From contig JAQXCD010000059.1 in NCBI GenBank assembly GCA_029252045.1, forward strand, positions 61,269-125,268: 64,000 nt of DNA, given 5' to 3'. Below the pieces are notes generated by a model. It was not told the origin of the DNA and did no database searches. It saw only the letters and a list, made by a program, of their open reading frames with translations. This stretch comes from Sulfitobacter sp. Lineage in GTDB: Bacteria > Pseudomonadota > Alphaproteobacteria > Rhodobacterales > Rhodobacteraceae. Below are positions 34,784-44,436 of this stretch, piece by piece (the stretch's first letter is position 1; the number at the start of each line of letters is the position of its first letter). Made by a program: the position numbers and the translations under genes.

Positions 34784-36181
34784 TCAATCGTCGTCCATAT
34801 GCGCGACGCGGGTGCCGGATTTGGCGGAGGTGACCACGCCGAGGCTTTTGAGTTTGCGGTGCAGAGCGGAACGCTCCATCCCTACGAAGTTGGCGGTGCG
34901 GGATATATTGCCACCGAAGCGGTTGATCTGGGTGAGAAGATATTCCCGCTCAAACGCTTCGCGAGCTTCACGCAGTGGCAGGCTGGCCATGGCGCCGGAA
35001 AGAACGACGCGGCCCTCTTCCTCGCTGTGGTCCTCTTCGCCGGGCAGTTCGCGCGCCTCGATGGGGGCTGTGCCTTCGCCGAGGATAAGAACACGTTCGA
35101 CCATGTTCTTGAGTTGGCGCACGTTGCCGGGCCAGACCATTGTCTGCATCAACGCTTGTGCGTCATCGGTGAGTGCGCGCAGCGGCAAGCCCTGGTTGGC
35201 GTTGAATTCAGCGATGAAGTGAGCAGCCAGTAGCGGGATGTCTTCGCGGCGCTCGGCAAGAGACGGCACAGGGATCGGCACCACATTGAGGCGGTGATAC
35301 AGCTCTTCACGGAACGTATCGGCTTCAATCTCGGCCAGCAGGTCCTTGTTTGTGCTGGAGATTACCCGAAGGTCAACGCGCACTTTGTCATTGCCGCCGA
35401 CACGGGTGAACTGTTGGTCCACCAGCACCCGCAGAATTTTGGACTGCGTCCCGAGAGGCATATCTGCCACTTCGTCGAAATAGACAACACCACCGTGGCC
35501 TTGTTCCAGCAAGCCCGGCTCGACCCCGCGATCCGGGGACTCGCGACCGAAGAGTACTTCTTCCATCCGGTCGGGGGCTACGCCTGCGCAATTGACCGTG
35601 ATAAACGGCGCGGAGGCGCGGTTCGAGTTGGCGTGGATATAGCGTGCCGCCACTTCCTTGCCCGCGCCCGCAGGGCCGGTCAGCATTACGCGGCCGTTGG
35701 ATTTAGTCACTTTATCGAGTTGGCTGACCAGTGTGCGGAAAGCACCGGAATTGCCGATCATCTCGGAGGTGCTGCTGTCCTTGCGTTTTAGGCTGAGGTT
35801 TTCGCGGCGCAGTCGCGAGGTTTCCATTGCGCGACGGATCACCACCATCAACTGGTCGATGTTGAACGGCTTTTCGATGAAGTCGTAAGCGCCCTGTTTG
35901 ATCGCCGCGACTGCGATTTCCACGTTACCATGGCCCGAAATGATCACCACCGGCACATCCGGATTGTCCCGTTTGACGGCCTTGAGGATGTCGATGCCGT
36001 CCATCTTGCTGTCTTTGAGCCAGATATCGAGGATCATCAGCGCCGGCGGCTCGGTGTTGACGGCTGCCATGGCATCGTCCGAATTGCCGGCAAGCCGCGT
36101 GGCAAAACCCTCGTCCTCAACAATATCCGAGATCAGCTCGCGAATGTCGCGCTCGTCATCAACAATCAGAATGTCGCTCAT
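34784..36181 (-). CDS. ntrX: Nitrogen-assimilation response regulator NtrX
   Basis: A 465-residue response regulator: receiver (phospho-acceptor Asp52 in MILDIWL), AAA+ domain (Walker A TGPAGAGKEVAARY near residue 165, Walker B GGVVYFDEVADM) and a C-terminal Fis-type HTH (RTANFVGMERSALHRKLKSL). The GAFTGA loop that contacts sigma-54 is absent: after EEVLFG the sequence runs RESPDRGVEPG straight into the Walker B region. This suggests it does not act as a classical sigma-54 activator. It pairs with NtrY, whose gene ends 12 bases upstream. The family is linked to nitrogen and redox control. Confidence 0.95.
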   Translation of the reverse strand: MSDILIVDDERDIRELISDIVEDEGFATRLAGNSDDAMAAVNTEPPALMILDIWLKDSKMDGIDILKAVKRDNPDVPVVIISGHGNVEIAVAAIKQGAYDFIEKPFNIDQLMVVIRRAMETSRLRRENLSLKRKDSSTSEMIGNSGAFRTLVSQLDKVTKSNGRVMLTGPAGAGKEVAARYIHANSNRASAPFITVNCAGVAPDRMEEVLFGRESPDRGVEPGLLEQGHGGVVYFDEVADMPLGTQSKILRVLVDQQFTRVGGNDKVRVDLRVISSTNKDLLAEIEADTFREELYHRLNVVPIPVPSLAERREDIPLLAAHFIAEFNANQGLPLRALTDDAQALMQTMVWPGNVRQLKNMVERVLILGEGTAPIEARELPGEEDHSEEEGRVVLSGAMASLPLREAREAFEREYLLTQINRFGGNISRTANFVGMERSALHRKLKSLGVVTSAKSGTRVAHMDDD

Positions 36182-36193
36182 GGTATGTGCTCC

Positions 36194-38464
36194 TCAAGGC
36201 TTGTCTGTCTGGTCGGCGCCAAGGGGCAGAATGATTTCCGCCATGGCGCCAAAATGGGTTTGCCCCTCGAATAAGGGGGCGTCGGTGAGGGACAGGCTAC
36301 CGCCATGCTCCTCAATGATTTTCTTGACGATGGGCAGGCCGAGGCCCGTCCCTTCGCTGCGGGTTGTCACGTAGGGCTCGAACAGGCGCGCGCGGTCTTC
36401 GGGCAGGCCCACGCCATTGTCTGCGATGGTGATATGCGCGGACGTGCCATCGCTGCGCAGATGTACATGCACCTGCGGGATCAACGTATCTGGCGCGCCG
36501 TTTTCTTTGAGTGTGTCGATCGCTTCGCCCGCGTTTTTAATTAGGTTTGTTAACGCCTGTGTAATCATTGTGCCGTCGATCAGCGCGGGGAGTTCCGCGC
36601 GCGGCACGTCAGATATGAGTTTGATGTCCGGTCTGCCGGTCTTTTGCAACAAAACCGCATCGCGTACCAACTGGCTAAGGTCTTGGGCCGTGCGCTCGGG
36701 CTCGGGCATACGGGCGAATTTGGAGAACTCATCAACGATGCGGCGCAGATCACCGGTCTGGCGGATGATGACACCTGTCAGTTGCTCAAGGCTATCCGCA
36801 TCCTCGCCCAGTTTCGGTGCAAACTTGCGCTTGATACGTTCTGCCGACAGCTGGATCGGGGTCAGCGGGTTCTTGATCTCATGCGCGATGCGGCGCGCCA
36901 CGTCGCCCCACGCCGCCATCCGCTGGGCCGAAACCAGATCGGTCACATCGTCGAATGCGACAACGTAGCCCTCAAGCCGGCCATCATCGGTGCGCCGTGT
37001 GGCCATGCGAACCAAGAGGTTTTCCATCCGGCCTTGCCGCGAGACTTTGATCTCCTGCTGGGTGGTCTCTGTGCCATTGGCAGTCAACGCCTCATAGAGT
37101 GGGCCAAATTCGGGTACGGCCACGGTAAGGGCCAGTGATTGCTGGTCTTCAGCCCAGTCCAGCAGGCGCATGGCCGAGCGATTCACGAAGGTCACACGGC
37201 CTTCGGGATCCAACCCTACAACGCCGGAGGTTACCGAGCTGAGCACGGAATCAAACAAGCGGCGGCGGCGTTCAATCTGGCGGGTGTTGTCCAGCAGCGT
37301 GTTCCGCTGGCCCTTGAGCTGTTTGGTCATCTGGTTGAAATAACGGCCAAGCTCGGCGATTTCGTCGTCGCCGTCATCCTCGCGGACCTGAATGTCCAGA
37401 TCGCCGTCACCCACCCGCTGGGCGGCCCCTGTCAGGCGGCCAATCGGGCCGGACAGGCGTTCTGCAAACCACAGACCCAACCATACGGCGGCAAGGATAA
37501 TGATAACCGCAAAGGCCAGATAGAGCAGGCCGAATTCGAACAGCATGCGGCCCCGTTCGCTTTCAAGCTGTTGATAGAGGCGGACCGTTTCCTGTGTCTC
37601 GTCCAGCAAACTGAGAATTTCGCCGTCGACCTCGCGGCTGACGTAAAGAAAACGGTCCACAAATGAATTGAGGCGTACAAGCGCGCGGAATTCATTGTTC
37701 TCCCAATCCTCGACCAGCTCAACATTTGTGCTTCCTGCTGCTGCAATCTGCGCCGCAGTAGGTGCATCGAAGTTGAACAGATACGAGCGGTCACCGCGCG
37801 CTCTGATGTCGCCTGTGGCGTCGATCATATAGGCTTCGCGCAAACCGCGCTGGATTTGGCGCTGACCCTCGCCCAATAATTCGCTATCGCTCAATTCAAT
37901 GCCACCGCGGCGGGCGCGGTCAATGCTGCGCGCAAGGCTGACGGCATCATCCGACAGGGCCTGACGTTCCTCATTGGCGTAAGCTTCGGCCGCCAGCAGC
38001 GAATTGCCAACCACCACCCGCACCCGCTCTGAAAACCAGCCTTCGATACCGACATTGATCGTGAGCACCGCAAACACCGCGACCGACACGGTCGGGATCA
38101 GCGCCATAAGCGCAAATACCCCCGTTAGCCGCAAATGCAGTCGCGATCCTGCGGATTTGGCACGCCGCGCGAGAACCAAGCGCGCCACTTGCGCCAGCAC
38201 AAGGGCGGCAACGGACAGAATATAGACAAGGTCCAGTAGCAGAATTAGGCGCAGCGCATTGGTGCTGCCCTTATCGAGCGGCCCAAGTGCGAGATAGGTC
38301 GCAAGGGCCAGCAACGGGCCCAGTACCACCAGCCCCAAGGTCATTGACGTGCGCACACGACGCTGCCGCCGCAAACGCGACAGACGCATAACCCATGAAT
38401 TGCGTGTTCTGGACGCCACGCGGGGATCCTCACCTGATGTGGTGCAAATGCACCGTACCGCCAT
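36194..38464 (-). CDS. ntrY: Sensor histidine kinase NtrY
   Basis: A 756-residue membrane sensor kinase. Helices at the N terminus (about residues 45-105 and 120-150) flank an extracytoplasmic sensor region, a further helix lies near residues 305-330, followed by HAMP (GPIGRLTGAAQRVGDGDL), PAS, and the kinase core with [16 protein letters not shown] (H box), LIKNAGEAID (N box) and GTGLGLPIVKKI (G box). The start at 38464 has AGGA nine bases upstream; a GTG at 38419 with its own AGGA is a fair alternative. It probably phosphorylates NtrX, encoded next. Confidence 0.93.
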   Translation of the reverse strand: MAVRCICTTSGEDPRVASRTRNSWVMRLSRLRRQRRVRTSMTLGLVVLGPLLALATYLALGPLDKGSTNALRLILLLDLVYILSVAALVLAQVARLVLARRAKSAGSRLHLRLTGVFALMALIPTVSVAVFAVLTINVGIEGWFSERVRVVVGNSLLAAEAYANEERQALSDDAVSLARSIDRARRGGIELSDSELLGEGQRQIQRGLREAYMIDATGDIRARGDRSYLFNFDAPTAAQIAAAGSTNVELVEDWENNEFRALVRLNSFVDRFLYVSREVDGEILSLLDETQETVRLYQQLESERGRMLFEFGLLYLAFAVIIILAAVWLGLWFAERLSGPIGRLTGAAQRVGDGDLDIQVREDDGDDEIAELGRYFNQMTKQLKGQRNTLLDNTRQIERRRRLFDSVLSSVTSGVVGLDPEGRVTFVNRSAMRLLDWAEDQQSLALTVAVPEFGPLYEALTANGTETTQQEIKVSRQGRMENLLVRMATRRTDDGRLEGYVVAFDDVTDLVSAQRMAAWGDVARRIAHEIKNPLTPIQLSAERIKRKFAPKLGEDADSLEQLTGVIIRQTGDLRRIVDEFSKFARMPEPERTAQDLSQLVRDAVLLQKTGRPDIKLISDVPRAELPALIDGTMITQALTNLIKNAGEAIDTLKENGAPDTLIPQVHVHLRSDGTSAHITIADNGVGLPEDRARLFEPYVTTRSEGTGLGLPIVKKIIEEHGGSLSLTDAPLFEGQTHFGAMAEIILPLGADQTDKP

Positions 38465-38518
38465 ATTATGTAGTCCTGACCAAGGATGTTCCTTGATGGC
38501 CACGCTTATGTGACAGTT

Positions 38519-39886
38519 TTACATCATTTTCCGACCGCGTGTAACCTCTATTTCGAGGTCTGTGATCTTCTTTCGCAAAGTATTCCGGTTTATTCCCAGA
38601 AGTTCCGCGCATTTTGCCTGATTGCCGGAGGTGGCTGTCAGCGCGACCTCCAGCAACGGTGCCTCAATCTCGCGCAGGATGCGCTGATATAGGCCGGGAG
38701 GCGGCAACATATTGCCATGCAGCTCGAAGTACCGGCGGATGTGCCGCTCGACACTGGCACCCAGCGTCTCGTTGCTGCCGATGGCGTGCACCGGTTCGGG
38801 GCCGGCCTGGGCACCGGTGATCTGGGTGGCCTCGGCGGCTGTAATCTCGCTGGCGCGGCTGGTCAGGGCCAGCTGGCGCATCGCATGCTCCAACTGACGG
38901 ACATTGCCGGGCCAGCTGAAATTTGCAAAGACCTTTGCCGCCGCCTCGGAGAGCGCATGAGGTGCGCCGACACTTGCGTCAGCTTTTTCCAGAAAATGGG
39001 CAGCCAGAAGGGGTATATCCTCGACCCTGTCGCGCAGGGCGGGCACTTGCAGGGTTGCGCCCGACAGGCGGTAGTAGAGATCACGGCGCAGCGTGCTTTT
39101 GGCCCGATCAAGGGCGGGATCATCTTGGGCAATGGCGATAAAGCGGGGCTGGTTGTCGGTCTCGGCATCCATCATCCGTGCGATGCGCGCCTGCACTTCG
39201 GCAGATATATCGCCTATTTCGTCAATCAACAGGGTGCCGCCCCGCACGCGGGCCAACACGCGCGCAGGTCCTTCGATGTCGCGCAGGTCCGCTTCCGTGA
39301 CGGTCACAAACGGCAGCGAGCGACGGTCAGACAGATCATGGATCGAGCGGGCAATAAGGGATTTCCCCGTGCCGCTCTCGCCCCAGATCAAAACGGGCAG
39401 ATCGGTATTCATCACCCGTGCAATCACCCGGTAGAGCGCTTGCATTACGGCGGTTTTACCCACCATCGGCAAATCGTCCTCATCCTTTTCATTACCGGTC
39501 TGCACCACCTTGCGCGACGCGCCAGAGCGGTCCAGTGCCCGCGCAGTGCGCTTCATCAAATCCGGCAAATCAAACGGTTTGGGCAGGTAGTCATAGGCCT
39601 GGGCTTCGGCCGCCTTGATGGCGGTCATAATCGTATTCTGGGCCGAGATCACAATCACCGGCAGATCGGGGCGGTCTTGGGCAATTTTTGGCAACATCTC
39701 CAGCCCGTTGCCGTCCGGCATCACCACATCGGTGATCACCACATCGCCTTTGCCCTCTGCCACCCAACGCATCAGGGTCGTCAGGCTGGAAGTCGCATGA
39801 ACCTTACAGCCCGCGCGGGTCAGCGCCTGTGTCAGAACCGTGCGAATGGTGCGGTCGTCATCTGCGACCAGAACTGTGCCATCCAT
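38519..39886 (-). CDS. ntrC: Nitrogen regulation response regulator NtrC
   Basis: A 455-residue regulator: receiver with phospho-acceptor Asp53 ([11 protein letters not shown]), AAA+ domain with [16 protein letters not shown] and [10 protein letters not shown], and a Fis-type HTH ([19 protein letters not shown]). The region between the two Walker motifs is shortened and has no GAFTGA loop. This matches what is known for Rhodobacter capsulatus NtrC, which activates sigma-70 RNA polymerase. The start at 39886 is the first residue of the receiver, two bases past the ntrB stop. Targets probably include amtB and glutamine synthetase genes. Confidence 0.95.
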   Translation of the reverse strand: MDGTVLVADDDRTIRTVLTQALTRAGCKVHATSSLTTLMRWVAEGKGDVVITDVVMPDGNGLEMLPKIAQDRPDLPVIVISAQNTIMTAIKAAEAQAYDYLPKPFDLPDLMKRTARALDRSGASRKVVQTGNEKDEDDLPMVGKTAVMQALYRVIARVMNTDLPVLIWGESGTGKSLIARSIHDLSDRRSLPFVTVTEADLRDIEGPARVLARVRGGTLLIDEIGDISAEVQARIARMMDAETDNQPRFIAIAQDDPALDRAKSTLRRDLYYRLSGATLQVPALRDRVEDIPLLAAHFLEKADASVGAPHALSEAAAKVFANFSWPGNVRQLEHAMRQLALTSRASEITAAEATQITGAQAGPEPVHAIGSNETLGASVERHIRRYFELHGNMLPPPGLYQRILREIEAPLLEVALTATSGNQAKCAELLGINRNTLRKKITDLEIEVTRGRKMM

Positions 39887-39888
39887 AT

Positions 39889-41010
39889 TTAACTTTTCCT
39901 CAAGTGCTGTGTTTCGTGGGCATCTGCACGCGGCAGCGAGATGCGGAAGACCGTGCGGCCCGGTACGGATGTGACCGAAATCCATCCATCGTGCTCGGAT
40001 ATAATCTTGTTCACCAGCGCCAGCCCGAGGCCCGTGCCGTTCTCGCGACCCGATACAAACGGATCGAATACATCACCCGCAATATGCGCAGGCAGGCCGG
40101 GGCCATCGTCGATCACTTCGATTTGTAAAGGCAGGGCAATCCCCTGCCCGTCCGAGCGGCGCAAGCGGAAGGAATGCTCGTAATAGCTGTGCAGCCGGAT
40201 TGTGCCGCCCCCATTGCCTGCCGCCTCTGATGCGTTTTTCACCAGATTGAGCACCACTTGCAGCAGCTGGTCCTTGTCCCCCCATGCCAGCGGCAGCGAG
40301 GGGTCATAGTCTTCGACAATCTTCATCTGCGCGCCAAACCCCAGCAGCGCAGAGCGGCGGGCGCGGTCCAGGACGTCGTGCAGGTTGACGGGGCTACGTT
40401 CGGGCAAGGTGTGGTTGCCGAATTGCTCGACCTGTTCCAGCAGTTTCACGATCCTGCGGCTCTCGGCCACAATCAGGTCCGTCAACTCCAGATCATCCGC
40501 GCTGAGGTTCATACTCAGCAGTTGTGCAGCGCCCGTTATACCGGCCAGCGGGTTCTTGATTTCATGTGCCAGCATTTCAGCCATGCCAATGGCGGATTTG
40601 GCAGAGGATTTCACAGAATTGTTCTGCGTCAGTCGGCCTGCCAGCTCACGCGGAGAGATCATCAGGATCATCACTCCGTCGGACCCTGCAAGCGGGGCAA
40701 TTTGAAGCTGTGATTGCAAAGGCGCACGCTGGCCGCTGCCAACGTCAACGTCATTCACAAACAGGGTGGTCTCATTCGCCCGGGCGCGGGCGAATGCCTC
40801 CTCCAGCGGGGCATCGACGGCGATGATGTCCCACACCGGCGCGCCGGTCACGGCCTTGGCAGAGGCGTTCAGGAAACCTTCGGCAGCGGCGTTTATGTCC
40901 GCAATGGTATCGTCGCGCGCCACCAGTACGGCCGGAACCGGCAACGACGCCCAGAGTGCGCGTTCCTGTCGGGCCAACGCGCCTTCGCGGATTTTGGGAG
41001 CATCACTCAT
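39889..41010 (-). CDS. ntrB: Nitrogen regulation sensor kinase NtrB
   Basis: A 373-residue soluble histidine kinase: PAS domain in the first 130 residues, H box [21 protein letters not shown] near residue 150, [10 protein letters not shown] (N box) and [12 protein letters not shown] (G box). It phosphorylates or dephosphorylates NtrC according to PII protein state. No membrane helix is present. Its start overlaps the dusB stop as ATGA (41007-41010), and its stop is immediately before ntrC, so dusB-ntrB-ntrC form one operon. Confidence 0.95.
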   Translation of the reverse strand: MSDAPKIREGALARQERALWASLPVPAVLVARDDTIADINAAAEGFLNASAKAVTGAPVWDIIAVDAPLEEAFARARANETTLFVNDVDVGSGQRAPLQSQLQIAPLAGSDGVMILMISPRELAGRLTQNNSVKSSAKSAIGMAEMLAHEIKNPLAGITGAAQLLSMNLSADDLELTDLIVAESRRIVKLLEQVEQFGNHTLPERSPVNLHDVLDRARRSALLGFGAQMKIVEDYDPSLPLAWGDKDQLLQVVLNLVKNASEAAGNGGGTIRLHSYYEHSFRLRRSDGQGIALPLQIEVIDDGPGLPAHIAGDVFDPFVSGRENGTGLGLALVNKIISEHDGWISVTSVPGRTVFRISLPRADAHETQHLRKS

Positions 41011-41984
41011 GCGGCGGCATCCCAATGTGCGGGGTCCAGTGCCGCGGGCAGCAGGATCATCGTTTCTTCGGGGGTTTTTGCCGTCAGGATGGCGCGCCGT
41101 GCCTCCGGCGGCGTACCGACATGATCCATATACCACCCCAGATGTTTGCGCGCCGTGCGCAGGCCCAGCTTGGTCCCGTAGAACCCCAACAGCGCATCGT
41201 AATGGCCCAACACCATATCCGTAAAATCTGCTCCCTGCGGAATCACAGGCGCGGGTGTGCCGTAAATCTCGTGGGCAATCTGGGCCAGCAGCCAAGGCCG
41301 CCCCTGCACGCCGCGCCCCACCATCACCCCCTGCGCGCCCGATTGGGCCAAGGCCTGCCGCGCGCTGGCGGCGTCAATGATATCGCCATTGGCTACGACG
41401 GGGATATCCACCACGTCGACCACACCGCGAATGGCGGCCCAATCTGCACTGCCTTTGTAGAACTGACAGCGCGTGCGCCCGTGAATGGTGAGCATCTTGA
41501 TCCCTGCCGCCTCGGCGCGTGTGGCGATATGGGGCGCGTTGAGCATATCATCATCCCAGCCCAACCGTGTTTTGAGTGTGACCGGAATATCGACCGCCTC
41601 CACCACCGCCTCGATCAGGCGCAGCGCGTGGTCCGGTGTTTTCATCAGCGCAGAGCCGGAGGCGCCCTGCGTGACCTTTTTGGCCGGACAACCCATGTTG
41701 ATGTCGATAATCCGCGCGCCCTGTGCGGCGATCATCTTGGCAGCTTCGGCCATCGGGCCAGCCTCGCGGCCCGCAATCTGCACGGATGTACCTGCAACGC
41801 CCAACCCCAGCTCGGCCTTCTCCCGCGTGCCGGGCCGTGAGGTGAGCCACTCACCCGATGCAATCATCTCGGACACGACCAACCCCGCGCCGAACCGCGC
41901 AACCAATGTGCGCGTGGGCAAATCGGTGATGCCGGCCATCGGGGCCAGAAATACAGGAGGGGTCAGATCGAGCGGAAATGTCAT
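41007..41984 (-). CDS. dusB: tRNA-dihydrouridine synthase DusB (NifR3)
   Basis: A 325-residue FMN enzyme that reduces uridines in the D-loop of tRNA. It shows LAPMAGITDLPTR at the N terminus, INMGCPAKKVTQGASGSAL with the catalytic cysteine (residue near 100), TIHGRTR, and the FMN-phosphate segment VMVGRGVQGRPW. NifR3 is the historical name because the gene precedes ntrBC in Rhodobacter and relatives, exactly as here. It heads the ntr operon; its upstream region contains a leftward terminator and a short leader-like ORF. Confidence 0.96.
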   Translation of the reverse strand: MTFPLDLTPPVFLAPMAGITDLPTRTLVARFGAGLVVSEMIASGEWLTSRPGTREKAELGLGVAGTSVQIAGREAGPMAEAAKMIAAQGARIIDINMGCPAKKVTQGASGSALMKTPDHALRLIEAVVEAVDIPVTLKTRLGWDDDMLNAPHIATRAEAAGIKMLTIHGRTRCQFYKGSADWAAIRGVVDVVDIPVVANGDIIDAASARQALAQSGAQGVMVGRGVQGRPWLLAQIAHEIYGTPAPVIPQGADFTDMVLGHYDALLGFYGTKLGLRTARKHLGWYMDHVGTPPEARRAILTAKTPEETMILLPAALDPAHWDAAA

Positions 41985-42069
41985 GGTCGTGAATGCTTAA
42001 TCCTTAGGCGATACAGCTGGATTAGACCAAAGGCATTGAAGTGACAAGGAATAGGCCGTACTCGCGCGG

Positions 42070-42135
42070 TCAAAGACCTGCGCATTTGCCTAAAAAACGG
42101 GCATCTCGTGACAAGATGCCCGATGGACGGCGCAT
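42070..42135 (-). CDS. Possible 21-residue leader peptide upstream of dusB
   Basis: An ATG at 42135 on the minus strand follows AAGGGGGT at good spacing and opens 21 codons (MRRPSGILSRDARFLGKCAGL), ending at TGA 42070. The ORF runs through the terminator hairpin at 42092-42122. No single amino acid is strongly enriched, though there are four arginines. If translated, ribosomes would disrupt the hairpin. It is offered as a candidate only. Confidence 0.3.
   Translation of the reverse strand: MRRPSGILSRDARFLGKCAGL
42092..42122 (-). terminator. Leftward intrinsic terminator in the dusB upstream region
   Basis: CGGGCATCT (42098-42106) and AGATGCCCG (42114-42122) are perfect nine-base complements around a seven-base loop. 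On the minus strand the stem is followed directly by six Ts (A-run 42092-42097). It points towards dusB, whose start lies 108 bases further. No minus-strand gene precedes it. It may be an attenuator of the dusB-ntrBC leader or a barrier to antisense transcription. Confidence 0.75.
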
Positions 42136-42179
42136 TGCACCCCCTTGCGGGATTTCCTAAGACAAAGGGGAGAGCCTGA

Positions 42180-43325
42180 ATGAAAGTGATCCCGATGCGT
42201 GTCTGTGCCCTGATAGTTGCTGCCGGCCGTGGAACACGCGCAGGCGGCCCGCGTCCGAAGCAATGGCAGATGTTGGGCCAGATGCGCGTAATCGACCATA
42301 CAATAGCTGCCTTTGCGCGGCATCCGGATGTAACGCACATAACGCTGGTCCTCCACGCCGATGATATGCACGAGGCCGAGGCATTTGCGGCGCTGGGCAT
42401 AACCGTAGTCCTAGGCGGCGCCAAGCGGAGCGCCTCTGTACAAGCGGGGCTTGCCGCCCTGCCCGCCTGTGACACGGTGCTGATCCATGACGCCGCGCGC
42501 CCCTGCGTGAGCGGTGCAGTGATCGACGGTGTGATTGCTGCTTTGGCCACCCATCAGGGGGCGGCCCCCGGACTGGCCGTGACGGATGCGCTTTGGACCG
42601 GTGCCGATGATGCTGTGACAGGCACCCAAGACCGCACGGGCCTATATGCCGCGCAAACGCCGCAGGGTTTCCGCAGAGATGCGATTATTGCGGCGCATGC
42701 CAGCTATTCAGGTGTGGCCGCCGATGATGTCGCCGTGGCGCGTGCGGCGGGTTTGACGGTTGCCATCACGGCAGGTGACGCCGATAACATCAAGATCACA
42801 ACGCCACAGGATTTCGCCCGCGCGGCGCGGATATTGGAGATGACAATGGACATACGCACCGGCAACGGATTTGACGTTCACGCCTTCGGGGAAGGTGATC
42901 ATGTGATGCTGTGCGGTGTGAAAATCCCGCATGCTCAGGGGCTTGTTGGCCATTCCGATGCGGATGTGGGATTGCACACCCTGACCGATGCGATTTACGG
43001 CGCGCTTGCCGCCGGTGATATCGGCACCCATTTCCCCCCCTCTGACCCGCAGTGGAAAGGCGCTGAGAGCCACATATTCCTGCGCCACGCCGCCGGGATG
43101 GCGCGCGCGCAGGGCTTTGCCCTGACCCATGTGGATTGCACACTAATTTGCGAATTCCCCAAGGTTGGCCCCCATGCGGCGGCGATGCGCGAAGCCGTGG
43201 CAGAAATGATCGGCATCGAGGTGGGCCGTGTCTCGGTCAAGGCCACCACGTCCGAGCGGTTGGGCTTTACCGGCCGCGGTGAGGGCATCGCCTGTATGGC
43301 CACTGCCACGCTGGTGAAATCATGA
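42180..43325 (+). CDS. ispDF: Bifunctional IspD/IspF isoprenoid enzyme
   Basis: A 381-residue fusion for two steps of the methylerythritol phosphate pathway. The N-terminal IspD half (about residues 1-220) has [20 protein letters not shown] and makes CDP-methylerythritol. The C-terminal IspF half (from about residue 223) has [29 protein letters not shown] and FTGRGEGIA, and forms the cyclodiphosphate. The intervening IspE is absent from the window. The fusion is usual in alphaproteobacteria. GGGGAGAG precedes the start. Its stop overlaps pgpA as ATGA (43322-43325). Confidence 0.96.
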   Translation: MKVIPMRVCALIVAAGRGTRAGGPRPKQWQMLGQMRVIDHTIAAFARHPDVTHITLVLHADDMHEAEAFAALGITVVLGGAKRSASVQAGLAALPACDTVLIHDAARPCVSGAVIDGVIAALATHQGAAPGLAVTDALWTGADDAVTGTQDRTGLYAAQTPQGFRRDAIIAAHASYSGVAADDVAVARAAGLTVAITAGDADNIKITTPQDFARAARILEMTMDIRTGNGFDVHAFGEGDHVMLCGVKIPHAQGLVGHSDADVGLHTLTDAIYGALAAGDIGTHFPPSDPQWKGAESHIFLRHAAGMARAQGFALTHVDCTLICEFPKVGPHAAAMREAVAEMIGIEVGRVSVKATTSERLGFTGRGEGIACMATATLVKS

Positions 43326-43819
43326 GCGCGGGGATGTTGCCGCGTATGATCGGCACCGTTCTGGGGGTGGGCTATATCCGCCCTGCGCCGGGCACTTGGG
43401 GGTCACTAGTGGCCCTGCCCTGGGCGTGGTTGATCCATGTGATCGGCGGGCTGCCCCTGCTGGTGGTGGCGATTGTAGCGGCCTTTCTAAAGGGCTGGTG
43501 GGCCACGTCAAAAATGACCGCAGGCTCCGAGGATCACGACCCCTCCGAGATTGTGATTGACGAAGTTGTGGGCCAGTGGATTGCCCTGTTACCGCTGTCG
43601 ATTGCCAGCTGGCGCATGGGAATGGATATCACTGTGATGTGGCCGGGCTGGATTGCAGCCTTTGCGCTGTTCCGGCTGTTCGACATCTGGAAGCCGTGGA
43701 TCATCGGCTTCGCCGACCGGCGCGGTGACGCGCTGGGTGTCATGCTGGACGATGTGTTTGCGGGTATCTTTGCCGCCATTGGTGTTCTGGTTCTGGCCGG
43801 TGCGTATCATGCCTTCTGA
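43322..43819 (+). CDS. pgpA: Phosphatidylglycerophosphatase A
   Basis: A 165-residue inner-membrane phosphatase that removes the terminal phosphate from phosphatidylglycerol phosphate. Family motifs are [13 protein letters not shown] near residue 20, the acidic pair [11 protein letters not shown] in the middle, and [18 protein letters not shown]. Three or four hydrophobic helices are present. It is translationally coupled to ispDF and overlaps the next gene by 11 bases, forming a compact three-gene unit ispDF-pgpA-cinA. Confidence 0.95.
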   Translation: MSAGMLPRMIGTVLGVGYIRPAPGTWGSLVALPWAWLIHVIGGLPLLVVAIVAAFLKGWWATSKMTAGSEDHDPSEIVIDEVVGQWIALLPLSIASWRMGMDITVMWPGWIAAFALFRLFDIWKPWIIGFADRRGDALGVMLDDVFAGIFAAIGVLVLAGAYHAF

Positions 43820-44297
43820 TTTGCGGGCCGAGATTCTGGCTCGAGCAAAAGCTCGCGGGATCATGATTGCCACGGCCGAAAGTTGCACTGCCGGCATGGT
43901 TGCCGCCGCCCTGACCGATCTGCCCGGATCATCAGCGGTGTTCGAGCGCGGCTTTGTCACCTACTCCAACGCGGCCAAAGGCGAGATGCTGGGCGTCACG
44001 CCGCGATCTCTGGTGGCGCATGGCGCTGTTTCCGAAGAAGTCGCACGCGAGATGGCGCAAGGTGCGCTGGACTATAGCGCCGCGCAACTGTCGGTATCCC
44101 TGACGGGTATCGCAGGGCCCGGCGGATCCGATCACAAGCCGGAGGGACGTGTGTGTTTCGGGGTGGCTGGCCCTGCGGGTGTGCAGGTTGAAACGGTTGA
44201 ATTTGGCGCATTGGGCCGTGATGCGGTGCGCGCGGCCGCGCGCGATCATGCGCTAGGGCTCCTGCATGCCGCACTTTGCGATTTGCCTGAAAATTAA
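43809..44297 (+). CDS. CinA-type nicotinamide-nucleotide amidohydrolase
   Basis: A 162-residue stand-alone version of the C-terminal CinA domain (PncC type), which hydrolyses nicotinamide mononucleotide to the acid form in NAD recycling. It shows IATAESCTAGMVAAALTDLPGSS, FVTYSNAAKGEMLGV and LTGIAGPGGSDHKPEG. The N-terminal ADP-ribose domain of full CinA is missing, which is normal for this subtype. It starts inside the end of pgpA. The 139-base gap downstream carries the amtB control region. Confidence 0.92.
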   Translation: MPSDLRAEILARAKARGIMIATAESCTAGMVAAALTDLPGSSAVFERGFVTYSNAAKGEMLGVTPRSLVAHGAVSEEVAREMAQGALDYSAAQLSVSLTGIAGPGGSDHKPEGRVCFGVAGPAGVQVETVEFGALGRDAVRAAARDHALGLLHAALCDLPEN

Positions 44298-44436
44298 GCG
44301 CCACCCACGCAAAACAGCCCATAAAATACGCTTTCGTGAAAACGCCTGATTTATTGGCGCCCATTTGCCTGTTGCTGCTTTTCGCGGCGGTGATCATCGG
44401 TTTTATCCCCACGCAACAATCGGGGAGAATACTAAA

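Noticed and set aside
44298..44436. A -24/-12 (sigma-54) promoter for amtB in TGGCGCCCATTTGC
   Set aside because: The spacing between GG and GC is one base short of the strict requirement, and NtrC here lacks the sigma-54 contact loop.
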